Source of the DNA: Palsa-504 sp963822765
GTDB lineage: Bacteria > Actinomycetota > Actinomycetes > Streptosporangiales > Streptosporangiaceae
DNA: 64,000 nucleotides
Assembly: GCA_963822765.1 (NCBI GenBank)
Contig: CAWGJL010000007.1
Location: forward strand, 372,001 to 436,000
Direction of reading: 5' to 3'
The position numbers and the translations under genes were made by a program. This document shows, in pieces, positions 18,285-27,438 of this stretch. Numbering within the stretch: the first letter of the stretch is position 1; each line of letters begins with the position of its first letter. The notes under the pieces were generated by a model. That model saw nothing but the letters and a program-made list of their open reading frames with translations, ran no database searches and was not told the origin of the DNA.

Positions 18285-19466
18285 TTAGGTGGCGCGCAGC
18301 GCCTCGGCGGGGGCCAGGCGGGCGGCGCGGGCGGCGGGGTAGACGCCGGCCAGCGCCCCGGTGCCGATGGCGATGCCGAGGCCGGCCGCGACGCTGACCG
18401 CGGGGACCACGGTCGGCTGGCCGCTGGCCACCGCGTAACCCGCGGTGGCCGCCGCGCCGGCCAGCACCCCGGCCGCGCCGCCCAGGGCCGACAGCAGCAC
18501 CGACTCGGTCAGGAACTGCAGCCCGACCCGCCGCCGGGTCGCGCCCAGCGCACGCCGCAGGCCGATCTCCGCGCGCCGTTCCAGCACCGCGATGACCATG
18601 ATGTTGGCGATGCCGACCCCGCCCACCAGCACCGCCACCGCGCCCAGGCCCAGGAACAGCCCGGCGTACGCGGTGCGCGCCGCGGCCCGGGCCGCGAGGA
18701 TGCTCGACGGCAGGCTGACCTGCACCCCCTCCGGCTGGGCCGGGTTGGCGGTGAACGGGAGCACGCTCACCACCGGCTGCACCTGGTCCGGCGCCGCGCG
18801 CAGGTAGATCTGGGTCGGCGAGCCGTCCAGCCCGAGCAGGTCGTCGGCGACGGGAAAGCCGACCAGCGCCGCCTCGTCGAGGGCGGGCACGAGCGGCACC
18901 GGCCGCAGGATCCCGATCACCGTGAAGTACCGGCCGTCCAGGTACACCTGGGTGGCCGGGCCCACCTGGGCGATGCCCAGGCTCTGGGCCGCGACCGCGC
19001 CGAGCACCACGGCGGGATACCGGGCCGTGGCCGCGTTCAGGAACGTCCCGGCGGCCACGGCGCCGCCCAGCGTGCCGAGCAGCCCGGGCTGGGCGGCGTA
19101 CACCGAGATGCCGCCGCTGTCGATGGCGGGTACCGCCGCGGTCCGCAGCACGATCGCGCCCGGCACGTAGCCGATGGCGGTCACCGACTCGACCGGCGGG
19201 ATGCGCGCGATCATCGGCTCGGCGGTCAGCGGCAGCGGCGCGGGCGAGCCGTCGAAGTCCTGCCCGGCGCTGACCGTGACCAGGTTGCCCTCGGCCCCGA
19301 GCTGGGCGAGCAGGCTGGCCCGGGACGAGGCGGAGATGCCGAGCACCGCGACCGCGGCGGCGATCCCGATCGCGATGCCCAGGCCGGACAGCGCCGTGCG
19401 CACCTTGCGCGCCCGCAGCCCGAGCAGGGCACCCAGGGCCAGCGACGTGTACCCGGCCCGGCTCAT
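18285..19466 (-). CDS. ABC transporter permease, MacB/FtsX type
   Basis: Membrane subunit of a MacB-like export or mechanotransmission ABC system. 393 residues: one N-terminal span (LSGLGIAIGIAAAVAVLGIS), a large extracytoplasmic domain, then three C-terminal spans carrying the FtsX-type motif around LVGGVGIANIMVIAVLERRAEIGLRRALGA, and ending in PAARAARLAPAEALRA. The ATG overlaps the stop of the ATPase gene by four bases. It is the last gene of a four-gene operon (lipoprotein, adaptor, ATPase, permease) on the minus strand, divergent from a two-component system that may control it. Confidence 0.92.
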   Translation of the reverse strand: MSRAGYTSLALGALLGLRARKVRTALSGLGIAIGIAAAVAVLGISASSRASLLAQLGAEGNLVTVSAGQDFDGSPAPLPLTAEPMIARIPPVESVTAIGYVPGAIVLRTAAVPAIDSGGISVYAAQPGLLGTLGGAVAAGTFLNAATARYPAVVLGAVAAQSLGIAQVGPATQVYLDGRYFTVIGILRPVPLVPALDEAALVGFPVADDLLGLDGSPTQIYLRAAPDQVQPVVSVLPFTANPAQPEGVQVSLPSSILAARAAARTAYAGLFLGLGAVAVLVGGVGIANIMVIAVLERRAEIGLRRALGATRRRVGLQFLTESVLLSALGGAAGVLAGAAATAGYAVASGQPTVVPAVSVAAGLGIAIGTGALAGVYPAARAARLAPAEALRAT

Positions 19467-20152
19467 GAGCTCGCCGGTCCGTCGTCGGAGACGATCCGGC
19501 CGTCGTGCATGACCACGCGCCGGTCCATGGCGGCCGCGACGGCCGGGTCGTGGGTGATCACGACGATGGCCGTGCCGTCCCCGGCCAGCCCGGCCAGCAG
19601 GTCGATGATCTGCTGGCCGGCCGCCGAGTCGAGGTTGCCGGTCGGCTCGTCGGCCAGCACCACGTCCGGCCGCCCGGCGACCGCGCGGGCGATCGCCACC
19701 CGCTGGCGCTCGCCGCCGGACAGCTGGGCGGGCCGGTGGCCCAGCCGGTGAGCCAGGCCTACCCGGTCCAGCGCCTCGACGGCGGCCGCGCGCCGGTCCC
19801 GGGCCGGCGTCCCGGTGTAGACCAGGCCGAGCGCCACGTTCTGCACCGCGTCGAGGTGGTCGAGCAGGTGGAAGTGCTGGAAGACGAAGCCGAGGCGCCG
19901 GCCGCGGACCGCGGACAGCTCGGCGTCGGACAGCCCGGAGACGTCCCGGCCGCCGAGCTCGACCCGGCCCCGGCTCGGTCGTTCGAGGGTCCCCGCCACG
20001 TGCAGCAACGTGGTCTTGCCGGAGCCCGAAGGGCCGAGCACCACGGTCCGTTCGGCCGAATGTATTTTCAGGTCTACGGCGGCCAGCGCGGTCACCGGCG
20101 GTGCGCCCGGATAGGCCTTGAACACGCCGTCAAGCTCGAGTACGGCGGTCAT
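19463..20152 (-). CDS. ABC transporter ATP-binding protein, MacB/LolD type
   Basis: ATPase subunit of the same exporter. 229 residues with all nucleotide-binding motifs: Walker A GPSGSGKT, Q loop FVFQHFHLL, signature LSGGERQRVAIARA, Walker B VVLADEPTGNLD and the switch His in VVITHD. The order and spacing are those of the lipoprotein-release/MacB subfamily. It overlaps both the adaptor gene upstream and the permease gene downstream by four bases, so the subunits are probably made in step. Confidence 0.94.
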   Translation of the reverse strand: MTAVLELDGVFKAYPGAPPVTALAAVDLKIHSAERTVVLGPSGSGKTTLLHVAGTLERPSRGRVELGGRDVSGLSDAELSAVRGRRLGFVFQHFHLLDHLDAVQNVALGLVYTGTPARDRRAAAVEALDRVGLAHRLGHRPAQLSGGERQRVAIARAVAGRPDVVLADEPTGNLDSAAGQQIIDLLAGLAGDGTAIVVITHDPAVAAAMDRRVVMHDGRIVSDDGPASS

Positions 20153-21288
20153 GAGGACGGCACCTGGACCCGCATTCCCGCGGTCAGGCCGGCCCCGCTG
20201 ACCTGGACCAGGGTCTGGGCGAACAGGCCGGTCTGCACCGCGACCAGGTGCGCCGTGCCGGCCTGCACGACGTCGACCGCGTACCCCCCGCCGGCCAGCG
20301 CGACCAGCGCGCTGACCGGCACGGCGAGCACGTCACGGGCCTGCGCGGAGACGATGTTGACGTCGACCGGCGCCTGGTCCAGGTGCCCGGCGGCGGCGGG
20401 GCGGGTGAGCCGGACGGTCAGCGCCACGGTGTCCTGCGCGGTGCCCGCCCCGGAGCCGCCGCCCGGCCCCTGGGTGGCGGTGCCGCCGTCCGGGGGTGCG
20501 GCCGCGTTCGCCACCGAGGCGACGGAGGTGACCACGCCGGGTGTGGTGCTCACCCCGTCGGGCAGCGTCACGGTCACCGCCTCGCCCGTCTTGACCAGGT
20601 ACTCCTGGCCCACCGGGACGGCCGCGATGACCACCGGGACCGGTGAGGTCGCGGTCAGCACGGCGGTGCCCGGCTGCGGCGGGGACCCCGGCACCGGGGT
20701 CACGCCGGTGATGCGCAGCGGGCCCGGCGCGTACGCGACCTGGCCGAGCGGGACCGTGCCGGTGACGGGCAGCCCGCGGGCCGCCTGCCAGAGCTCCACC
20801 GCGTACGCGGTCGCGCCGGTGAAGTAGTCGCTGACCACCAGGCCCGCGCCGTACCCCAGGGCGATCAGGTTCCGGTCGAGCTGGGCCACGTCGCGGCCCG
20901 GCGTGACCCCGGCCGACAGCGCCCGCCACTCGGGCGCCGGGCCGTAGAACAACGTGACCGGCGCGCCGTCGACCTCGTACAGTTCCTGGCCGCGCCGGAT
21001 CGTCGCGCCCGGCGCGGGCAGGGCGGTGTACGCGGTCCCGGTGGCCTGGTTGACCACGGTGCAGGACCCGGCGTAGCCGATCGACCCGCTGACCTGGACG
21101 GTGTTGACCAGGTCGGTGCGGACCACCGGCGCGGTGCCCAGCGTGACCGCGGCCGCGGCGGCCGGGTGCTGCGACCGCCAGGGCGGCCCGCTGAGCACGA
21201 TCCCGGCCGTCACTCCCGCCACCACGACCGGCGCTACCACCGCGGCGGCGCGGCGGCGGCGCCGGCCCGCGGCCCGGTCAGCCGTCAT
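20149..21288 (-). CDS. Membrane-anchored adaptor (HlyD/MacA-like) with peptidoglycan-binding repeat
   Basis: Extracytoplasmic adaptor protein of 379 residues. A basic start and one span (AAVVAPVVVAGVTAGIVL) anchor it. Beta-rich lipoyl/barrel-sandwich segments follow (VNTVQVSGSIGYAG; ATIRRGQELYEVDGAPVTLFYG), then a peptidoglycan-binding type 1 segment (GRDVAQLDRNLIALGYG to AVELWQAARGLPVTGTV), and a C-terminal beta-barrel (VVIAAVPVGQEYLVKTGEAVTVTLPDG). Such proteins pair with MacB-type permeases in Gram-positives. Its start overlaps the lipoprotein gene by 11 bases and its end overlaps the ATPase gene by four. Substrate unknown; a cell-wall or antimicrobial peptide-related role is plausible. 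Confidence 0.88.
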   Translation of the reverse strand: MTADRAAGRRRRRAAAVVAPVVVAGVTAGIVLSGPPWRSQHPAAAAAVTLGTAPVVRTDLVNTVQVSGSIGYAGSCTVVNQATGTAYTALPAPGATIRRGQELYEVDGAPVTLFYGPAPEWRALSAGVTPGRDVAQLDRNLIALGYGAGLVVSDYFTGATAYAVELWQAARGLPVTGTVPLGQVAYAPGPLRITGVTPVPGSPPQPGTAVLTATSPVPVVIAAVPVGQEYLVKTGEAVTVTLPDGVSTTPGVVTSVASVANAAAPPDGGTATQGPGGGSGAGTAQDTVALTVRLTRPAAAGHLDQAPVDVNIVSAQARDVLAVPVSALVALAGGGYAVDVVQAGTAHLVAVQTGLFAQTLVQVSGAGLTAGMRVQVPSS

Positions 21289-21951
21289 TGCCCAGGCTCG
21301 CCAGCGTCGAGGCGCGGATCTCGGCGTCCAGCAGCGCCCGGCACGCGTGCGCGGCCGCCTGGTAGGCGGGGTCGGCCTTCCCGCCGGCCGGCATCTCGCC
21401 GGCCGTAAAACCGAACCCGTGGCCGGGCGTATAGGGCGTCTGGGCGGTCGGATCCTGGACGTTCGGCAGGCCGTGGGCGCGCAGGCACTCGTCAGAACGC
21501 ACGCCGGCCTCGACGAGCTGCGGCGGCGCGGGCGGCTCGTAGGACGGGTTCAGGCCGGCCCGGGCGGCCAGGGTGCCGCAGGCTTGCTGGACGGCGTCGA
21601 ACACTGCTTGCGAAGCGTCCTGGATGCTCCGGCTGTCGCTGTAGACCTGGCCGCTGGCGGTCAGCACCGGATCGGCGTAGGACGGGACGCCGTGCTGCCT
21701 GATGCACTGCGCCGCCGCGCGCAGCGCCGTCGCGCGGGCGCTGCCCGTGAGCTGACTGGTTGGCTGCCGTGGTCCCTGGCTTGGTGAGCCTTGGCCCTGG
21801 GCTCCTTGGCCCTGGGCCTTGGCCTCTGTGCTCCTTGGCCCTGTGCGGCCTGGCTCAGCGCGGGCACGCCGGGCGAGCTGGTGGCCGAGCCCCCGCAGCC
21901 GGCCAGCAGCAGCGCGCCGGCCAGCGCGGCGATGACGCAGTGGTTTCTCAT
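21278..21951 (-). CDS. Secreted lipoprotein, unknown function, frame interrupted near 21825
   Basis: First gene of the exporter operon. It starts at an ATG (21951) after a GGAGG, with signal peptide MRNHCVIAALAGALLLAGCGG that contains the lipobox LLAGC. A low-complexity Gln-Gly-Ala segment follows and then a domain with spaced cysteines (AAAQCIRQHGVPSYADP; VQQACGTL; SDECLRAHGLPNVQDP; AHACRALL), resembling actinobacterial lipoproteins with repeated CMR/CLRxHG motifs. The N-terminal part and the cysteine domain are in different frames; the break falls in a GCCCAGGGCCAAGGA-type short repeat where one base appears missing. Slippage in that repeat or a sequence error would explain it. Confidence 0.75.
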
Positions 21952-22142
21952 CTGAACCTCCAGAATCGGTCGGGTCCAGTTGTACGCAGCGGCCGATGAC
22001 ACGGGCGCTACACGCGGGCCGGGTCCGCCGCGTCTGACGCGATGCCGACCTGGGCGGTTGCCGGCCGTGCTGGTTACTGGCGGGGCCTTTCGCGGTCCGG
22101 CTTGTTATGTCCTTGTCATGCCGGCCGGGGCACTATGGAGAC

Positions 22143-22805
22143 GTGCGGGTACTGGTGGTCGAGGATCAGAAGGTGCTGGCCGACCGCATCGCGGAGGGCC
22201 TGCGGGACCAGGGCATGGCGGTCGACATCGCCTACGACGGCGGGGCGGCGATGGAGATCGCCGCGTTCACCGCGTACGACGTCATCGTGCTCGACCGCGA
22301 CCTGCCCCGGGTGCACGGCGACGCGGTGTGCGCGCACCTGGTGGCGGGCCCGGCCACGGCCCGGATCCTGATGCTGACCGCGGCCGCCGCGGTGGACGAC
22401 CGGGTGGACGGCCTCAACCTGGGGGCCGACGACTACCTGGCCAAGCCGTTCGCGTTCGCCGAGCTGGTGGCGCGGATCCGGTCGCTGGCCCGGCGCAGCC
22501 CGTCCCGGCCGCCGGTGGCGTTCTGCGGGGACCTCGCGGTCGACCTGGCCCGGCGCCGGGTCAGCCGGGCCGGGCGCCCGGTCACGCTGACCCGCAAGGA
22601 GTTCGGCGTCCTGGAGGTGCTGCTGGCCGCGGACGGCGGGGTGGTCAGCGCCGAGGAACTGCTGGAGAAGGTCTGGGACGAGCACGCCGATCCGTTCAGC
22701 AACACGGTCTCGGTCACCGTGTCGCGGCTGCGCCGTAAGCTCGGCAGCCCGCCGCCCATCCAGACCGTCGTCGGCAGCGGCTACCGGCTGCTGGGGGCGT
22801 CATGA
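22143..22805 (+). CDS. Two-component response regulator, OmpR family
   Basis: 220 residues: receiver domain with acidic pocket (VVEDQ), phospho-acceptor Asp in VIVLDRDLPRVHGD, conserved Thr (LMLTA) and Lys (DDYLAKPF), followed by a winged-helix DNA-binding domain (VTLTRKEFGVLEVLLA, VSVTVSRLRRKLG, VVGSGYRLL). GTG start at 22143 with GGAG just upstream. The stop overlaps the kinase start by four bases. Being divergent from the lipoprotein-MacB-like operon (about 190 bases between), it is the natural candidate regulator of that operon. Confidence 0.95.
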   Translation: MRVLVVEDQKVLADRIAEGLRDQGMAVDIAYDGGAAMEIAAFTAYDVIVLDRDLPRVHGDAVCAHLVAGPATARILMLTAAAAVDDRVDGLNLGADDYLAKPFAFAELVARIRSLARRSPSRPPVAFCGDLAVDLARRRVSRAGRPVTLTRKEFGVLEVLLAADGGVVSAEELLEKVWDEHADPFSNTVSVTVSRLRRKLGSPPPIQTVVGSGYRLLGAS

Positions 22806-24046
22806 GGCGCGCTATCAGGTCGGGGGCCGCCGGGGCCGCCCGGCGGCGGCCGGTGCGGCTGCGGCTGACCATGGTGTACAGCGGCCTGTTCCTGGCCGCC
22901 GGGGCGGTGCTGCTCGCGGTGACCTACGGCCTGGTCGCGCAGAGCTTCGGCACGGCCCCGCCGTCCGCGACCAGCGCGCCGGCCAGCCAGTACGTGGCGC
23001 AGGCGCTGGCGGCCTGCAAAGCGGGGAACCTGGCTCCGGCGGCGATGGCCAAGTGCGAGAACACGGCCGAGCAGTCGCTGAACGGGGTGCGCAAGGCCAG
23101 CGTGGCCGACCAGCGCTCGCGGACCCTGGCCCACCTGCTTGACTACTCGCTGGCCACGCTGGCCGCGCTGGTGTTCGCCTCGACCTGGCTGGGCTGGATC
23201 GTGGCGGGCCGGGCGCTGCGGCCGGTGCACGCCATCACCGCGGCGGCGCGGCGGGCCTCGGAGGAGAACCTGGGCGAGCGGATCGCGCTGGCCGGGCCCG
23301 ATGACGAGCTGAAGGAACTGGCGGACACGTTCGACGCCATGCTCGGCCGGCTGGACGCGGCCTTCGCCAGCCAGCGGCGGTTCGTGGCCAGCGCCTCGCA
23401 CGAGCTGCGGACCCCGCTCACCGTGATGCGCACCGCGATCGACGTCACGCTGGCCAAGCCGGGCCGGACCCCGGCCCAGCTCGAGGCGATGGCGGTCGAG
23501 GTGCGGCACGCCGCGGACCGGGCCGAGACCCTGATCGAGGCGCTGCTCACGCTGGCCCGCAGCGACCGCGGCACCGGGCCCCGCGAACCGCTCGACGTGG
23601 CGGTGCTGGCCGAGGACGCGCTGGACGCCGCCGCCGGGGCCATCCGGGCGCGTCCGGTCACGGTGCAGGCGGTGCTGGAGCCGGCCCTCGCGGTGGGTGA
23701 TCCGGTGCTGGTCGAGCGGCTGGTCACCAACCTGATCGACAACGCGGTCCGGCACAACGTCCCGGACGGCTGGGTCCAGGTGGCGACCGGCACCCGCGAG
23801 GGCATGGCGTTCATCGACGTCGCCAACGGCGGCCCGCTGGTGCCGGCCGAGCTGGTGCCGTCGCTGTTCGAGCCGTTCCGGCGGCTGTGCGACCGGACCT
23901 CGCCGTCCGGGGACCCGGACGGCATGGGCCTGGGCCTGTCGATCGTCCGGTCGGTGGCGCTCGCGCACCGCGGGCAGGCTACCGCGCGCCCCCGGGCCGC
24001 CGGGGGCCTGGAGGTAACGGTGTCGCTGCCTGGGTATCCCGGGTAG
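22802..24046 (+). CDS. Two-component sensor histidine kinase
   Basis: 414-residue membrane kinase. Two spans (MVYSGLFLAAGAVLLAVTYG and the later TLAALVFASTWLGWIVAG) flank an extracytoplasmic loop of about 90 residues with a cysteine pair. Then HAMP (ALRPVHAITAAARR), the phospho-accepting H box FVASASHELRTPLTVMR, N box NLIDNAVRHNV, and G boxes DPDGMGLGLSIVRS. It overlaps the response regulator gene by four bases and ends nine bases from the convergent cold-shock gene. The stimulus is unknown; the neighbouring exporter suggests an envelope signal (inference). Confidence 0.95.
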   Translation: MRRAIRSGAAGAARRRPVRLRLTMVYSGLFLAAGAVLLAVTYGLVAQSFGTAPPSATSAPASQYVAQALAACKAGNLAPAAMAKCENTAEQSLNGVRKASVADQRSRTLAHLLDYSLATLAALVFASTWLGWIVAGRALRPVHAITAAARRASEENLGERIALAGPDDELKELADTFDAMLGRLDAAFASQRRFVASASHELRTPLTVMRTAIDVTLAKPGRTPAQLEAMAVEVRHAADRAETLIEALLTLARSDRGTGPREPLDVAVLAEDALDAAAGAIRARPVTVQAVLEPALAVGDPVLVERLVTNLIDNAVRHNVPDGWVQVATGTREGMAFIDVANGGPLVPAELVPSLFEPFRRLCDRTSPSGDPDGMGLGLSIVRSVALAHRGQATARPRAAGGLEVTVSLPGYPG

Positions 24047-24055
24047 GGCAGCCGG

Positions 24056-24484
24056 TCAGTGCTCGGCCGGGCTGGTCGGGGCTCGGCCGGCCGGTGAGGG
24101 CTCGATATCGTCGGCCACCGCGCGGAGCACGGCCGCGATCTTCTTCGCGTCCTTGGCGTCCGGTTGCTTGTCGCGCCGGTAGGTGTTCGACACGTCATCG
24201 AGCAGCTTGATCAGGTCCTCGACGAGGACGACCATCTCGTCCGGCTTCTTGCGAGCCTGCTTGGGGACCGCGACGGTGGGCGGCGGCTCGAGCACCCGCA
24301 GCTGGAGCGCCTGCGCCCCGCGGCGTCCCTCGGCCACCCCGAACTCCACGCGCTGCCCCTGACGGAGCGCGGTCGTCCCCGAGGGCAGCGCCGATGAATG
24401 CACGAAGACCTCGCCGCCGTCGTCGCGGGCGAGGAAGCCATACCCCTTGTCGGAGTCGTACCACTTGACCTTGCCGGTAGGCAC
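24056..24484 (-). CDS. Cold-shock domain protein with C-terminal extension
   Basis: 142 residues. The first about 65 form a cold-shock domain with RNP1 (KGYGFLARDD) and RNP2 (EVFVHSSAL) motifs that bind single-stranded nucleic acid. The remaining about 75 residues are an extra helical, Lys/Asp-rich domain (VVLVEDLIKLLDDVSNTYRR, KDAKKIAAVLRAV) absent from ordinary CspA proteins. GTG start at 24484 with GAGG seven bases upstream. The leader upstream carries an unusual ACAACAACAACAAC-type run (about 24508-24521, plus-strand reading). Confidence 0.85.
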   Translation of the reverse strand: MPTGKVKWYDSDKGYGFLARDDGGEVFVHSSALPSGTTALRQGQRVEFGVAEGRRGAQALQLRVLEPPPTVAVPKQARKKPDEMVVLVEDLIKLLDDVSNTYRRDKQPDAKDAKKIAAVLRAVADDIEPSPAGRAPTSPAEH

Positions 24485-24626
24485 GTGCAGACCTCACGTT
24501 AAGAGAAACAACAACAACAACCAGCGATCAGGTGACCGGCAGGATGCTATGGGCACTTCTAAGGCTATCGGTCCGGGACGCCGGATCGCAGCTTCGTTAT
24601 CACCGGCGCACACGCCGGGAAACCAA

Positions 24627-24652
24627 ACGGCCCGGGGTTTCCCCCGGGCCGT
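24627..24652 (-). terminator. groEL terminator
   Basis: Perfect 11-bp stem ACGGCCCGGGG / CCCCGGGCCGT with a 4-base loop, 25 bases beyond the groEL stop. On the minus strand it is followed by TTGGTTT, a partial T-run, so it fits an intrinsic terminator. Confidence 0.8.
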
Positions 24653-24676
24653 CCGGCCGTACCGTGACTTCTGGGA

Positions 24677-26302
<1,626 letters not shown>

Positions 26303-26423
26303 AGGCTCCAGTCCTCCGTGGCGTATGCGCGGATCGAGCCGACGCCCGCGACGGCCGGCACCCCCCGGCGGACAGTCCCTTCCTGCCGCGGGGCGTGCCT
26401 CATCGCCCGATCCCGCCATCATG

Positions 26424-26450
26424 CTGGCACTCACACATGGAGAGTGCCAG
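26424..26450. promoter_or_regulatory. CIRCE operator, proximal copy
   Basis: CTGGCACTC, nine bases, GAGTGCCAG: a perfect 9-N9-9 inverted repeat of the HrcA-binding CIRCE type, differing from the common TTAGCACTC form only at the outer positions. Confidence 0.88.
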
Positions 26451-26458
26451 CACCATGT

Positions 26459-26485
26459 TTAGCACTCTCATGGTGAGAGTGCAAA
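26459..26485. promoter_or_regulatory. CIRCE operator, distal copy
   Basis: TTAGCACTC, nine bases, GAGTGCAAA: the consensus HrcA-binding CIRCE with one mismatch in the outer right arm (consensus GAGTGCTAA). It is 35 bases from the proximal copy on centre. Confidence 0.92.
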
Positions 26486-26576
26486 CCATCGCGCGGCATC
26501 GCGCGGCCCGCGAGGGCCGGCGGCCCTCCGGCCGCGCGATACTACGGCGAGAACCGCAGCGGGAATGCGGGGGGTT

Positions 26577-26598
26577 CCAGGGGGGTCGTCCCCCCTGG
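26577..26598. terminator. Second GC hairpin after cspA
   Basis: Perfect 9-bp stem CCAGGGGGG / CCCCCCTGG with a TCGT loop. Another stem-like sequence (GCCCGGCCCC with GGGGACCGGGC) lies between it and the first cspA hairpin. Together they form a cluster of hairpins between cspA and the CIRCE elements. Confidence 0.55.
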
Positions 26599-26654
26599 AC
26601 TAGCAGAGCCCGGCCCCCTGGGGGACCGGGCCGCCAGCTGAACCCGGTAGATCA

Positions 26655-26680
26655 GTGGCCCCGGATTCGGCCGGGGCCAC
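26655..26680 (-). terminator. cspA terminator hairpin
   Basis: Perfect 10-bp stem GTGGCCCCGG / CCGGGGCCAC with a 6-base loop, nine bases past the cspA stop on the minus strand. No strong T-run. Confidence 0.65.
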
Positions 26681-26688
26681 CGGCGAAC

Positions 26689-26892
26689 CTACGGGACGAC
26701 GATGACCTTGTCGGCCTGCGCGCCCCGGTCGCTTTGCGTGATCTCGAACTCGACCCGCTGACCCTCTTCGAGGGTGCGGTAACCATCCGACTGGATAGCC
26801 GAGAAGTGGACGAAAACGTCCTTGCCACCGTCGACGGCGATAAAGCCGTATCCCTTGTCCGGGTTGAACCACTTGACGGTGCCCTGAGCCAT
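26689..26892 (-). CDS. Cold-shock protein, CspA family
   Basis: 67-residue cold-shock domain protein, a nucleic-acid chaperone. MAQGTVKWFNPDKGYGFIAV carries RNP1, and KDVFVHFSAI carries RNP2; it ends in QADKVIVVP. The frame is open upstream to 26982 but homology starts at the ATG 26892, which has GGGAG nine bases upstream. The roughly 190-base 5' region before the MoaD-like gene holds the promoter and probably a long leader, including a TTGACA (minus strand, about 26938-26943). It sits between groEL and the MoaD/thrC pair. Confidence 0.95.
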   Translation of the reverse strand: MAQGTVKWFNPDKGYGFIAVDGGKDVFVHFSAIQSDGYRTLEEGQRVEFEITQSDRGAQADKVIVVP

Positions 26893-27084
26893 TCCAAACA
26901 ACTCCCTAACTGCGCTCGGGACTCGAGCCCCGCCCTTGTCAACGCGGAACCCGTTGATCGCGAACCGGTGAGAGAGCGGCACGTGCCAAGCGCGAACCAG
27001 TCCCGTTCCGACGGCGACCGGAATTGACCTTACCCTGTAGCGCGCGCGTCTGGCGCCACTTACCCCCCAATCACGCCATCTGGC

Positions 27085-27438
27085 TCACCTCAGCCGGGCC
27101 TGGCCTGGGTTCTGCGCGGCTCGCGGTGTGTCGCCGGCGGCATTCCCGGCGGCATTGCCGGCGGCGCCCCCGGCCACCGCCGGGATGATGGAAACCCGCG
27201 CTCCGGCGGCGACCTGGGTATCGAGCCCCTGCGCGAACCGCACGTCTTCCTCGCCGACGTAGACGTTGACGAACCGGCGCAGCTTGCCGCCGTCGTCGAG
27301 GAGCCGGCCGCCCAGGCCGGGGTGGGCCGCGTCCAGGCCGGCGATGACCTCGCGCAGGGTGCCCTCGGCGGCGGTCACCTCGGCCGCGCCCCCGGTGTAG
27401 GAGCGCAGGATGGTCGGGATGCGAACCAGCACGCTCAC
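27085..27438 (-). CDS. MoaD/ThiS-family sulfur carrier protein with C-terminal tail
   Basis: Ubiquitin-fold protein of the MoaD/ThiS family, which carries sulfur as a C-terminal thiocarboxylate. 117 residues: VLVRIPTILRSYTGGAAEV, LREVIAGLDAAHPGL, RFVNVYVGEEDVRF and the family end ARVSIIPAVAGG. The di-glycine (residues 90-91), normally the last residues, is followed here by 26 more residues (AAGNAAGNAAGDTPRAAQ and onward), so the tail would have to be removed to give an active carrier. Start GTG 27438 overlaps the thrC stop (GTGA), so it is translationally coupled to the threonine-synthase-like enzyme and shares its SAM riboswitch. Confidence 0.88.
   Translation of the reverse strand: MSVLVRIPTILRSYTGGAAEVTAAEGTLREVIAGLDAAHPGLGGRLLDDGGKLRRFVNVYVGEEDVRFAQGLDTQVAAGARVSIIPAVAGGAAGNAAGNAAGDTPRAAQNPGQARLR

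Noticed and set aside
20248..20646. Plus-strand frames antisense to the adaptor gene
   Set aside because: Typical GC-rich shadow frames with no homology.
26400..26700. tRNA or small RNA gene in the hairpin-rich stretch between groEL and cspA
   Set aside because: The hairpins are explained by CIRCE elements and terminators; no cloverleaf or CCA end was found.
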